Assembly (NCBI GenBank): GCA_035295985.1
Contig: DATHBT010000358.1
Location: 1 to 16,903, forward strand
DNA length: 16,903 nucleotides
Direction: 5' to 3'
Source of the DNA: JAIVGV01 sp035295985
GTDB lineage: Bacteria > Acidobacteriota > Blastocatellia > Pyrinomonadales > Pyrinomonadaceae
In this document: positions 1 through 6,324 of the stretch, in pieces
Layout of the letters: every line of letters starts with the position of its first letter
Numbering within the stretch: the first letter of the stretch is position 1
The notes under the pieces: model-generated
Databases searched by the model: none
Seen by the model: only the letters and a program-made list of their open reading frames with translations
What the model was told of the DNA's origin: nothing
Program-made: the position numbers and the translations under genes

Positions 1-524
1 GCGGCGGCGCAGTTGTTGACGACGAGCGCGCCCTCCGCGCCTGTCAACTCCGCCAGCAACCGTTCGGCGCGCGCCCCTCGACGGCCGCGCGCGCCCGTCT
101 CGAGATCGTATTCGAGCGCGCAGTAGCCGGCGGCCTCCTCCGCGACCGCGCGCCGCGCCCCGTCCGAGAGCGGCGCGCGCCCAAGGTTCGTGTGCAGCAC
201 GACGCCGGTCGCGTTCACCACGCGCCGCAAGCCCGCCGCGCCCTCCCGCTCGACTGCGAGACCGAGACGCCTCAACGCCTCGGCCAGCAGCGACTCCCGC
301 GAGACGCCCCCTTCGGAGTTCAGAGCCGCGCCGTCGCCGTTCGCGCCTCCGTCGAGTACGTCAGTAGCAGTCGAGCGCAACTCGGCGCGCAGCTCTTCCG
401 TCACGGCGCGCGCCAGCTCCGTCAGCCGCGTGCGCCCCGCGCGCTCGGCCAGCGCCTCGGCCCCGTCAGCCCGCAGCAGCGCATCGACCGACGGGAGCGC
501 CCGCAAAAGTTGTGGCGTAGGCAT
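1..524 (-). CDS. selA: L-seryl-tRNA(Sec) selenium transferase SelA, N-terminal part (cut by window start)
   Basis: SelA is the cytoplasmic PLP enzyme that converts Ser-tRNA(Sec) to selenocysteyl-tRNA(Sec) using selenophosphate. About 174 codons are visible, beginning MPTPQLLRALPSVDALL, which matches the usual SelA N-terminal helix. The family signature follows: VVNATGVVLHTNLGRAPLS, then a segment with LEYDLETG and RG, then LTGAEGALVVNNCAA at the edge. The full protein is normally about 460 residues, so over half lies outside the window. ATG at 524 is the first possible start, because an in-frame TAA lies at 534-536. No Shine-Dalgarno is visible: the 12 bases before ATG are AACAGCTTCTT-like and run into a heptad repeat element. 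SelA implies selenoprotein synthesis; selB, selC and selD are not in this window. One family difference: the usual NNN of the VVNNNAAA motif reads NNC here. Confidence 0.93.
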   Translation of the reverse strand, partial: MPTPQLLRALPSVDALLRADGAEALAERAGRTRLTELARAVTEELRAELRSTATDVLDGGANGDGAALNSEGGVSRESLLAEALRRLGLAVEREGAAGLRRVVNATGVVLHTNLGRAPLSDGARRAVAEEAAGYCALEYDLETGARGRRGARAERLLAELTGAEGALVVNNCAA

Positions 525-529
525 AAGAA

Positions 530-678
530 GCTGTTAGCGATTAGCCGCTAGCTGTTAGCCGGAAATGGGCCGGCGGCCGACCTTCGGGGTCAAGCGGCCA
601 AACTGCCTCGTGTCTCAGAAGCATTCTACTCAAAGCCCGGTTCGGCTAACAGCTAATCGCTGACAGCTAACAGCTAAT
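530..678. repeat. Heptad inverted-repeat element 1 (TTAGCNN units)
   Basis: The left arm is a run of 7-base units (TTAGCGA, TTAGCCG, CTAGCTG, TTAGCCG) at about 530-562. The right arm at 643-678 is the same type of run on the other strand. Positions 530-545 pair with 652-667 at 15 of 16 bases, and 551-561 pair exactly with 643-653. The roughly 80-base spacer (563-642) shows no gene. The element lies between the divergent selA and 769-1440 genes, so it is not a simple transcription terminator. It reaches to within 5 bases of the selA start codon. Confidence 0.85.
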
Positions 679-707
679 TTTATTGACACCCGCGGAGGCG
701 AACCTTT

Positions 708-761
708 ATGGTCGAAGTGGGGCGTCCCGCGCTGACGGGGCGCGCCCGTGAGGAGATTTGA
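708..761 (+). CDS. Possible 17-codon upstream ORF (leader peptide)
   Basis: ATG at 708 is preceded by GGAGG (695-699 region) with about 9-10 bases of spacing, the best ribosome-binding site near this gene. It encodes MVEVGRPALTGRAREEI and stops at TGA 759-761, seven bases before the GTG chosen for the next gene. The end of this small ORF contains the GAGGAG that would serve as the downstream Shine-Dalgarno, so translational coupling is plausible. It is out of frame with the downstream gene, so it cannot be an N-terminal extension unless there is a frameshift. No function is recognised. Confidence 0.35.
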   Translation: MVEVGRPALTGRAREEI

Positions 762-768
762 AGCAGCC

Positions 769-1440
769 GTGCCGCGTGAGAACAGGTTTGCCAGGCGCGC
801 CCGCGAGGGCGAGCAGCAGCGCCACCGCGAGGGGCAGGGGAAGGTGGTCGTCGTGCGCGACGCGCAGCCGTCCGTGGACGACCAGCTCGCCCGCCTCGAA
901 GACGACATCCGCAAGCTCAAGGTCGAGTTCGACATCTTCTTCAACGGCGCGGCCAAGCGTCCGCCCTACGACACGAAGAACCGCGTCGAGACGGCCGTCA
1001 AGCGCCTCGCCGACGAGCGCAACCTGACCTTCGCGCAACGCTACCGCTATAACTCGCTCGTCGCGCGCTACGTCTCGCTGCGCGACCTGTGGCGGCGCAA
1101 CGTGCAGGATCGCGAGGAGGGGCGCGGGGCGCGCGCCGCCGCGCTCGCCAAATTCGCCGCCGCCGACGAGGAGCGCCGCGCGGCGCGCTCGCACCAGGCC
1201 ACGTTCATCTGCTCCGACGCGCGCGCCGACCTCCCGACCGTCCAGAACCTCTACGCCGCTCTGGTCGAGGCCAAGCGCAGTTGCGGCGAGTCGGCCGATG
1301 ACATCCCGTTCGCACAGTTCCACCGCATGATCGCGGCGCGCACGGAGGCGTTGAAAGAGCGGCTGGGGTGCGAGAGCGTCCGCTACTCGGTTTATCTGGA
1401 AGACGGCCGCGTCAGTTTCAAGGCGAAGGCCGAGAGGTAA
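769..1440 (+). CDS. Conserved hypothetical protein with MXAN_5187-type C-terminal domain
   Basis: A soluble, strongly charged protein of about 223 residues with no signal peptide or membrane segment. The middle (roughly residues 35-115) is predicted helical: RLEDDIRKLKVEFDIFFNG, a run ending RPP, then residues RYRYNSLVARY and LRDLWRR. This spacing of EFxxFFNG, FAQRYRYN, LVARY and a W followed by EEG resembles a domain I recall from the Myxococcus protein MXAN_5187 and its relatives, whose biochemical role is not established. The C-terminal 80 residues are less distinctive. Start choice is uncertain: GTG 748 has no good ribosome site, whereas GTG 769 has GAGGAG at 750-755. The 13-base spacing resembles other genes in the window. 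The stop at 1438-1440 is followed immediately by a heptad hairpin. Confidence 0.75.
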   Translation: MPRENRFARRAREGEQQRHREGQGKVVVVRDAQPSVDDQLARLEDDIRKLKVEFDIFFNGAAKRPPYDTKNRVETAVKRLADERNLTFAQRYRYNSLVARYVSLRDLWRRNVQDREEGRGARAAALAKFAAADEERRAARSHQATFICSDARADLPTVQNLYAALVEAKRSCGESADDIPFAQFHRMIAARTEALKERLGCESVRYSVYLEDGRVSFKAKAER

Positions 1441-1444
1441 AATA

Positions 1445-1529
1445 AAGTAAGCAGTAAGCGGTGAGCGGTGAGCAGCAGAGGCGCAACGCGCGTCTTTGCT
1501 GCTCACCGCTCACCGCTTACTGCTTACTT
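1445..1529. repeat. Heptad inverted-repeat element 2 (GTRAGCR units), about 40-bp hairpin
   Basis: Units GTAAGCA, GTAAGCG, GTGAGCG and GTGAGCA make the left arm. Positions 1445-1477 are perfectly complementary to 1497-1529 (33 of 33). The stem continues inward for seven more pairs, including two G-U pairs, to a 5-base loop at 1485-1489. It separates two convergent genes (769-1440 plus, csp minus). No T-tract follows on either strand, so classic intrinsic termination is not shown, though such a stem could protect both mRNA 3' ends. Confidence 0.93.
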
Positions 1530-1607
1530 CGGTCTTGCGCTTCCCGGCTCAAGGGGAGACCGGAAGCGGTCAGTGGCTTTCCAAGTCGAAAGCTAGTCCG
1601 GGGGAGA

Positions 1608-1814
1608 CTACCTCTTCGTCACGTGCTCGGCCTGCGGGCCTTTGGGGCCTTGCGTCACTTCGAACTCGACCTCCTGGCCCTCTTCGAGGGTCTTGAAGCC
1701 GTCGCCCTGGATGGCGCTGTAGTGGACGAAGATGTCGGAAGAGCCGGGCTGCTCGATGAAGCCGTAGCCCTTCGCGTTGTTGAACCACTTGACCTTACCG
1801 GTAATTCTAGACAT
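1608..1814 (-). CDS. csp: Cold-shock protein (CspA family)
   Basis: A 68-residue single cold-shock domain, the usual family size of 65-70. The RNP1-type motif KGYGFIE and RNP2-type motif DIFVHYSAI are both present, preceded by GKVKWFN. These bind single-stranded RNA and DNA, and such proteins act as RNA chaperones in the cytoplasm. The C-terminal GPQAEHV segment is also typical. The start MSRITGKVKWF is supported by AGGAGG at 1826-1831, with an 11-base spacer. The gene stands alone on the minus strand. It has a candidate promoter at 2085-2114, which gives a leader of about 260 nt, a known trait of cold-inducible csp mRNAs. Two small stem-loops lie downstream (1558-1571 and 1576-1593), without a T-tract. 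Which csp paralogue it is cannot be said. Confidence 0.96.
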   Translation of the reverse strand: MSRITGKVKWFNNAKGYGFIEQPGSSDIFVHYSAIQGDGFKTLEEGQEVEFEVTQGPKGPQAEHVTKR

Positions 1815-2127
1815 GACAGACGAATCCTCCTAACGATTCGGTTAAAGCGCCGCCGCGTAAAGCTCAGTCGGGGTGCGCCAGGTTGTTGCTTGAGCCGGGC
1901 CGTATCAGCGGGAAGACGACGCCGAGGACAAACTAAAAGCCCGCAGACGGGGAAGGCGACTTACCTCGGGAGGCGTCCTTCACCACTTGCGGGCCTGACG
2001 GGAGACTACGGAAAACTCATTGCTGCACTACTAAAGCTGTCACGGGACAGGGGTTAAACACCGCCCCGCGGGGAACGACGGCGCATACTAAACGAGGCCC
2101 GCCGCGACTGTCAAGCGGAAAGATTTT
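1815..2127 (-). other. Long untranslated leader of the cold-shock gene and upstream spacer
   Basis: No credible gene lies here. From the promoter at 2085-2114 the transcript would run about 260 nt before the csp start codon. The stretch has purine-rich and hairpin-forming parts, including the palindrome CCCCGCGGGG at 2064-2073 near the expected 5' end. Long leaders in csp mRNAs are known to refold with temperature; whether this one does is not visible from sequence. Confidence 0.5.
2085..2114 (-). promoter_or_regulatory. Sigma70-type promoter of the cold-shock gene
   Basis: On the minus strand TTGACA (2109-2114, perfect -35) is followed after 18 bases by TAGTAT (2085-2090, 4 of 6 of the -10). 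Expected start of transcription is near 2078. The same arrangement recurs at 14228-14257. Confidence 0.65.
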
Positions 2128-3018
2128 TCAGTCGCGCTTCGCCTCGCCCTGCGCGGGCGCGGCTTCCGGCCTTATCGGCAGGTAAGCGCGCGGGTTGACC
2201 GGCTCGTCGCCTACGCGCACCTCGTAATGGAGGTGCGGCCCCGTCGAGCGGCCCGTCGAGCCGACCGCGCCGATGCGCTGGCCGCGCGCGACCTGCTCTC
2301 CGGGGCGGACTTCGATCTTCGAGAGGTGCGCGTAGCGCGTCGTCAGCCCCGCGCCGTGATCGATTGTGACGAGTTGGCCGTAGCCGCCGTGCCAGTCGGC
2401 GAAAACCACCTTGCCGTTGGCGGCGGCGACCACTTCGTCGCCGTGCTCGGCGTTGATGTCCTGACCGGAGTGCAGCTCGTAGGAGCCTCCGCCGAAGGGG
2501 CTACGCCGGCCGCCGAAGCCGTCGGTCGTGTAGCCCGCCACGGGCCAGACGGACGGGATGCGGGCCTTCTCGTCGAGCGCGCGCTCGTAAGAGCGCAACT
2601 CCTCTTCGAGCTGCGCCGCGCGCGCCTCGACCACCGCGACCGCTGCCTCGTCCATCTCGACGCCGGGGCCGCCCGATCCGCGCACCAACGGCTGCCCGCC
2701 GCCCTCCGCCACGCCCGACATCTCGGCCAGCCGGCGCGACTTATCCTCGATGGCCTCGACGCGATCCGCCAGTTTTTCGAGCTGTCGGCGCTGCTTCTCG
2801 TTTTCGACGCGCAGCCGCTCGTTCTCGGCGGCGACTCTCTGGTGCGCCGCCTCGCGGTAGATGCCGTACAGCCCGTAACCGGCCGCGCAGACGAGGAGTG
2901 CCGCCGCAACCATGGCGGCCCGGAGCCAGCGTTTATGAATGCAGATGCGGCGGATGGTCGAGCGTGAGCGCGAGGTGTGGGCGACGATGAATGCGTACAG
3001 ACGGTCGTCTCTAGTCAT
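2128..3018 (-). CDS. Membrane-anchored M23 (LytM-type) metallopeptidase
   Basis: A 296-residue envelope protein that probably cleaves peptide cross-links in peptidoglycan. There is a short cytoplasmic basic N-terminus, one membrane segment (about residues 34-53, AAMVAAALLVCAAGYGLYG), coiled-coil stretches (about 56-100 and 128-152), then a C-terminal M23 domain (about 160-285). All zinc/catalytic residues are present: H183 and D187 in HSGQD, H231 in YAHL, and H262/H264 in HLHYE. It should therefore be active, unlike degenerate LytM activators. The start is ATG 3018, with AGGAGG at 3032-3037 and a 13-base spacer. A longer in-frame reading to 3132 exists, but it lacks a ribosome site and adds unconserved sequence. 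It stands as a single gene after a long leader. Confidence 0.93.
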   Translation of the reverse strand: MTRDDRLYAFIVAHTSRSRSTIRRICIHKRWLRAAMVAAALLVCAAGYGLYGIYREAAHQRVAAENERLRVENEKQRRQLEKLADRVEAIEDKSRRLAEMSGVAEGGGQPLVRGSGGPGVEMDEAAVAVVEARAAQLEEELRSYERALDEKARIPSVWPVAGYTTDGFGGRRSPFGGGSYELHSGQDINAEHGDEVVAAANGKVVFADWHGGYGQLVTIDHGAGLTTRYAHLSKIEVRPGEQVARGQRIGAVGSTGRSTGPHLHYEVRVGDEPVNPRAYLPIRPEAAPAQGEAKRD

Positions 3019-3509
3019 CTGGGAGAGAAATCCTCCTTTCGCTAGAGTCCGCGCCTCGGTGAGCGGGGCGGCGCGGAAAAAAGCGCGCAAAGGCACACTC
3101 GCCTCGGGGCGGACGTGCGCCGAAGAAACCACGGTTGGGGGCCTGATTTAGTTGTGGACCTGCTTGAAGTAAGGCACCCGGCGGTCTGTATGAAGACCTT
3201 GTAGAACCCTTCCCCGCCGGTTGTCCCGTTTAAGGGACTGGAAACTACCACACGGGGCGGCGGGATGCAAACGCCCGGACGGGGCGGGGAAAGGGGGCGG
3301 GGCGACGTACGGGCGGCAAAGCACGAACTTACGGCGCGACGTGACGCGGGCGAGCAGACGGCCGTGCTCTCTCCGCGTCCCCTCCGCGCCCGCCGCGTCT
3401 CCGCGGTGAATCTTTTCCGTCTTCACCCGCCCGTAAACATCGAGGGCCTGCGCCGTCCGCGGTCGGACGGCGCAGGCCCTCAAAATTCTCGCCCCGGCGC
3501 GGCCGGGCT
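3019..3509. other. Gene-free stretch with possible structured RNA upstream of the M23 gene
   Basis: No convincing gene in either direction. About 3150-3245 is visibly less GC-rich than its surroundings and has three small inverted repeats: CCGGC/GCCGG (3178-3182 with 3216-3220) enclosing GGTCT/AGACC (3183-3187 with 3194-3198), then GTCCC/GGGAC (3223-3227 with 3234-3238). Read on the minus strand this would lie 160-220 nt upstream of the M23 start. It matches no riboswitch class I can recognise. The rest (3250-3430) is plain GC-rich sequence. Confidence 0.35.
3442..3481 (-). terminator. Strong 18-bp hairpin downstream of the small TM gene
   Basis: GAGGGCCTGCGCCGTCCG at 3442-3459 is exactly complementary to 3464-3481, with a 4-base loop. 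It lies 28 bases past the stop codon of the last gene of the sigma-factor operon. Neither side has a clear T-tract in the needed orientation, so termination is inferred from position and stem strength only. Confidence 0.6.
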
Positions 3510-3725
3510 TTAGATTTCTTCGGCGCGGCGACGGCGTCCGCGCGCGCGCAGCATCGCCAGGATGATGACGGCGAAGACGGCGACGAAGGCCACGACGACC
3601 GCCACCTTGAGCACGACGAGCAGGAAGCTGACGAGCGCGATGAGCTGTTTGACCAGCGTGATCAAAAGCAGGATGAGCGCGATGATCGCGCCGATTCCGC
3701 CGCCGGCCTTAAGGATGCCCATCAT
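3510..3725 (-). CDS. Small membrane protein, two TM segments
   Basis: A 71-residue hydrophobic protein with a short glycine-rich start (MMGILKAGGGIGA), two long hydrophobic segments (about residues 12-33 and 35-58, the second rich in V and A), and a very basic tail (RARGRRRRAEEI) expected to face the cytoplasm. No enzyme motif is visible and I do not recognise a family. The start is one of two adjacent ATGs (3725 or 3722), preceded by GGGGGAG. An in-frame reading back to 3782 is possible but less likely. It is the last gene of the minus-strand run that begins with the ECF sigma factor and is 87 bases from the B-box/TM gene, so co-transcription is plausible. It might help sense or anchor a signal, but that is only inference. 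Confidence 0.7.
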   Translation of the reverse strand: MMGILKAGGGIGAIIALILLLITLVKQLIALVSFLLVVLKVAVVVAFVAVFAVIILAMLRARGRRRRAEEI

Positions 3726-3812
3726 AATTTCTTTCTCCCCCGTAAAACTCCCGGCCCTTTGATGCGACGGCCGGCCGCGCACATCATAGCAGAGCCCGCC
3801 CCGCGACGCCCT

Positions 3813-4613
3813 TCAGGCGCGCGGCGGCCAGTCGTTCCTGTCGCGCGGCGGGAACGGCTGGTGCGCGGCCAGCTCGCCCGCGCGGAAAGTGGTCATGTCG
3901 AGCGCGCCGCCGCCCACGGCCGAGGGGGGCGGCGTCCGCTCGAACTCCGACTCGCGCGCGGTGCGCCCGCGCCGCAGGTAGTCGAAGAGCATGTAAGCGC
4001 CGAGCAGGACGAGCGCGGCCGGGAGCAGTTGCCTGACCGGAAGCTGTATGCCGAGCATCGTGTTCAGCAGGAACAGCGTGCCGAGCGTGATGAGCAGCAC
4101 GGCCCAGGCGGCCGGGTGGCCGTAGAGGCGACGCGTGATCGGGTCTGACTCGGCGTCGGGCGCGAGTCCTGCGCGGATGAGTTGCGCGGTGCGGAAGGCG
4201 TCAACGGCGGCGTAGAGCCACGTGCCCGCGGCGGCGAGGACGAAGAAGGCCGGCGCGTTCGTCACCGAGGAGAGTTGCAGGCAGCCGGCGAAGATCGTGA
4301 AGTGGACGACGGCCTTCGAGGTCTGCCCGTTGTAGGCCGCGCCGAGGCCGGGGAAGATGAAGGAGAGGAGCAGCGCCACCCACTGCGACGTTTTACGCCT
4401 GACCGACTGCGGCGCTTCGACGAGTGCCGGCCGCTGCTGCAAAAGCTCGACCCCGGCGACGATGCAGTCCTGGCAGTAGGGGAAGCCGCGGATGCGGTGA
4501 TCGCACGAGGGGCAGAGCGGGCGCGCGCAGCGGCTGCACGTCACGACCGAAGCGTTCGCGCTGTGGTATGAACACCTCACGGGCCTGCCCTGTATCGCCT
4601 CGACCACCGTCAA
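3813..4613 (-). CDS. B-box-type zinc-binding multi-TM protein
   Basis: About 266 residues. The N-terminus (residues 14-50) is Cys/His-rich: C14, H17, C26, C29, C34, C37, H39, C47 and C50, the spacing of a B-box-like double zinc site. Then follow three to five membrane segments (about 77-97, 101-145, 168-188, 196-212), including FIFPGLGAAYNGQ, which resembles the glycine-rich turn of TM2-domain proteins. The last 50 residues are soluble and variable. Such fusions occur in several bacterial phyla and I know of no established function. The start is TTG 4613 or GTG 4607, and neither has a strong ribosome site. The gene lies about 100 bases after the anti-sigma gene, on the same strand, so it may belong to the sigma regulon or its signalling apparatus. 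Confidence 0.85.
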   Translation of the reverse strand: MTVVEAIQGRPVRCSYHSANASVVTCSRCARPLCPSCDHRIRGFPYCQDCIVAGVELLQQRPALVEAPQSVRRKTSQWVALLLSFIFPGLGAAYNGQTSKAVVHFTIFAGCLQLSSVTNAPAFFVLAAAGTWLYAAVDAFRTAQLIRAGLAPDAESDPITRRLYGHPAAWAVLLITLGTLFLLNTMLGIQLPVRQLLPAALVLLGAYMLFDYLRRGRTARESEFERTPPPSAVGGGALDMTTFRAGELAAHQPFPPRDRNDWPPRA

Positions 4614-4711
4614 ACTCTTTCGCCCCCTTGCCCGCTCTTAAAATTCTCGCCCCTCGGCTGTCGTCCGTCTCTCGCCCTTCGCCTCGCGCGGGGCATTAGC
4701 TCCCCTCACGC

Positions 4712-5476
4712 TCACGCGCGCGGCTTGCCGTTCGACTCGCGCGCGCCGGCCGGGGTCTGGTTGTTCTGCTGTTGCGAGTCACCGCGCAGTATCGCCGCGC
4801 CGCGGCTGGTGGTGCTCTCGTAGGTCTTGGCGGCCAGCCGCAGGCTCGCGCGGTACATGCCGGCAATCGACCCGTCGTCGGAGAGCGTGCTCGTGCCGAC
4901 GAGGACTGCGACCAGGACCATCGTCGCGACCGTGGCGAGTTGCGGCGAGACGACGGCGTCCAACCAGCCGCGCACCCACTCGCGCACCTGCGCAGCGAGC
5001 GGCGCCCGCACGCGCCCAACCTCGGCCGTGCCGAGCGTAGCTTCCAGTATGCGCGCGTGCAGTCCGAAGGGGACGGGCTGCTCTTCGCTGATGTAGGAGT
5101 AGCACGCGCCGATGGAGCGGACGACCTCGCCGGGCAGGTTCGTGCAGCGCCCGCAGAGGACGGCGTGACGCTCCCAGCGGTGGAAGAGCGGCGCGGGGAG
5201 GAAGCCGTCGAGGTAGTCCGTCAGGTGCTCCTCGAACTCCTCGCAGGTCATCGCCGTCTCCGGCGTCGTCCTCATCAGGATGCGCGCTTCGAGCGTGCGC
5301 GACGGCGGGGGCGGCGCATCCGTCTGGCAGGCGCGCAGGGCGTTCTTCACTTCGTTGAGAAGATCGTGGCACACGGGGCATCGCAAGGCGTGCTCGGCGC
5401 AGCCGCGCTGGGCGTCCGCGGCGAGCGCGCCTTCGAGGTAGTCCGTCAGACGATCTTCAAATTCTGCACACAACAT
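4712..5476 (-). CDS. Anti-sigma factor with duplicated zinc-finger (zf-HC2-like) modules
   Basis: A 254-residue membrane protein just downstream of the ECF sigma factor, which it probably holds inactive. Residues 1-50 and 76-125 are two copies of the zinc-containing anti-sigma module: CxEFExxLTDYLxG, then H29-x3-C33-x2-C36 in copy one and H104-x3-C108-x2-C111 in copy two. Each copy is followed by an L-x-ARIL segment, so the repeated unit is about 75 residues. A single TM segment lies at about 180-198 (LATVATMVLVAVLVGTSTL), leaving a short Gln/Asn/Pro-containing tail outside. Anti-sigma proteins of this class normally carry one such module. ATG 5476 is preferred, with GAGAAG just upstream; a TTG at 5512 would add 12 residues. 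Confidence 0.9.
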   Translation of the reverse strand: MLCAEFEDRLTDYLEGALAADAQRGCAEHALRCPVCHDLLNEVKNALRACQTDAPPPPSRTLEARILMRTTPETAMTCEEFEEHLTDYLDGFLPAPLFHRWERHAVLCGRCTNLPGEVVRSIGACYSYISEEQPVPFGLHARILEATLGTAEVGRVRAPLAAQVREWVRGWLDAVVSPQLATVATMVLVAVLVGTSTLSDDGSIAGMYRASLRLAAKTYESTTSRGAAILRGDSQQQNNQTPAGARESNGKPRA

Positions 5477-5590
5477 CGCTTCTTCTCGTTTCACCCTTCG
5501 TTTAAGTTTCAAAGCGCCGCCCGCTCGCAGCGTCCGCCGCCCCTCCGCCGCGGCGCTCGCGGGTCTTCACTTCGCCTCAAACTTTCAAAC

Positions 5591-6178
5591 TCAAGCCTCT
5601 GTCATCGCGACGACTCTCATCCGCCTGAGAATCTTCGCCAGCTCGATCCGCCCGCGGTTGATGCGCGACTTAACCGTGCCTTCGGGTATCCGCAGGAGAT
5701 CGACGATCTCCTGATAGCTCAGCTCCTCTATGTCGCGCAGGATGACGCACGTTCGCAGGTCGGGCGGGAGCTTGTCTATGCCGGCCTGCACCTGCTCGCC
5801 AAGTTCGCGCCGCTCCATCTCGCGCTGCGGCGAGCCGCCCGCAGCGCGCAGGTGATAGGTGTGCGCTTCGAGGTCTTCGCCCTGCGTGTCCTGCGGGGCG
5901 CGCTGGCGGCGGCGGTAGTCGTCGATGATCAGGTTGCGCGCGAGCCGCATCAGCCAGTTCTGCAAGTCGCCCTGCCGCGGGTCGTACTGTTCCAAAGAAC
6001 GATAGACGCGGACGAAGACTTCCTGCGTCAAATCTTCGGCCGCGTCGGCGCGGGAGGTGAAGCGGTAGGCGAGGTTGTAGATGCGCCGGGAGTAGAGCGA
6101 CACGATCTCCTCCCAGGCCGCGCCGTCGCCAGCGCGACACCTCCTGACCAGTTCCGCACCGTCGCCAGTAGAAGTCAA
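5591..6178 (-). CDS. ECF-family RNA polymerase sigma factor (RpoE-like)
   Basis: About 195 residues from the chosen start, close to the usual ECF length. Region 2 is clear: DAAEDLTQEVFVRVYRSL, then DLQNWLMRLARNLIIDDYRRR. Region 4 follows: LPPDLRTCVILRDIEELSY, then EGTVKSRINRGRIELAKIL with a helix-turn-helix for the -35 element. There is no region 1.1 or 3. It heads a minus-strand run with its anti-sigma gene 114 bases downstream. The frame is open back to TTG 6298, but residues there are Arg/Gly-rich and unlike the family. TTG 6178 has GGGAG 11 bases upstream and gives a normal N-terminus; GTG 6199 is a further option. Two candidate promoters (6305-6311 and 6319-6324) sit upstream, and both fit a start downstream of 6275. 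Confidence 0.94.
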   Translation of the reverse strand: MTSTGDGAELVRRCRAGDGAAWEEIVSLYSRRIYNLAYRFTSRADAAEDLTQEVFVRVYRSLEQYDPRQGDLQNWLMRLARNLIIDDYRRRQRAPQDTQGEDLEAHTYHLRAAGGSPQREMERRELGEQVQAGIDKLPPDLRTCVILRDIEELSYQEIVDLLRIPEGTVKSRINRGRIELAKILRRMRVVAMTEA

Positions 6179-6280
6179 CGTCCTGACTGCTCCCAACACC
6201 CCTCGCGGCCCTTTCCGCCACCCGCCTCGCTCTCTGACTTGCGGCCTGCTGCGGCCGCGAGCGGGGGCTGCTTGTCGCAC

Positions 6281-6311
6281 GAACTTACGAAGGGGCAAGG
6301 GGGAAAGTTCC
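6281..6311 (-). promoter_or_regulatory. Candidate ECF-type (autoregulatory) promoter of the sigma gene
   Basis: On the minus strand GGAACTT (6305-6311) matches the -35 element read by RpoE-like sigma factors. It is followed after about 16-17 bases by GTAAGT/TAAGTT, where the -10 would be. Many ECF genes drive themselves in this way. The -10 is not a textbook match, so this is tentative. Confidence 0.35.
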
Positions 6312-6318
6312 CCGTGAA

Positions 6319-6324
6319 ATTATA
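6319..6324 (-). promoter_or_regulatory. Housekeeping -10 box upstream of the sigma gene
   Basis: TATAAT on the minus strand is a perfect -10 in an AT-rich patch (6316-6333) within GC-rich DNA. The sequence 17 bases upstream (TTCCCC) is a poor -35. Transcription would begin near 6312 and give a leader of roughly 130 nt to the chosen start. Confidence 0.45.

Noticed and set aside
530..678. Reading heptad elements as insertion sequences or MITEs
   Set aside because: No transposase, no constant terminal sequence and no clear target-site duplication. Internal 7-base periodicity is the organising feature.
706..1506. A 266-codon minus-strand frame opposite 769-1440
   Set aside because: The plus-strand reading has a recognisable domain and ribosome site. 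The minus frame begins inside the heptad hairpin and is Arg/Ala/Val-rich, like other shadows.
3221..3246. A palindromic GTCCC...GGGACTGGAAAC segment like a CRISPR repeat
   Set aside because: It occurs only once in the window, with no second copy at spacer distance and no cas gene nearby.
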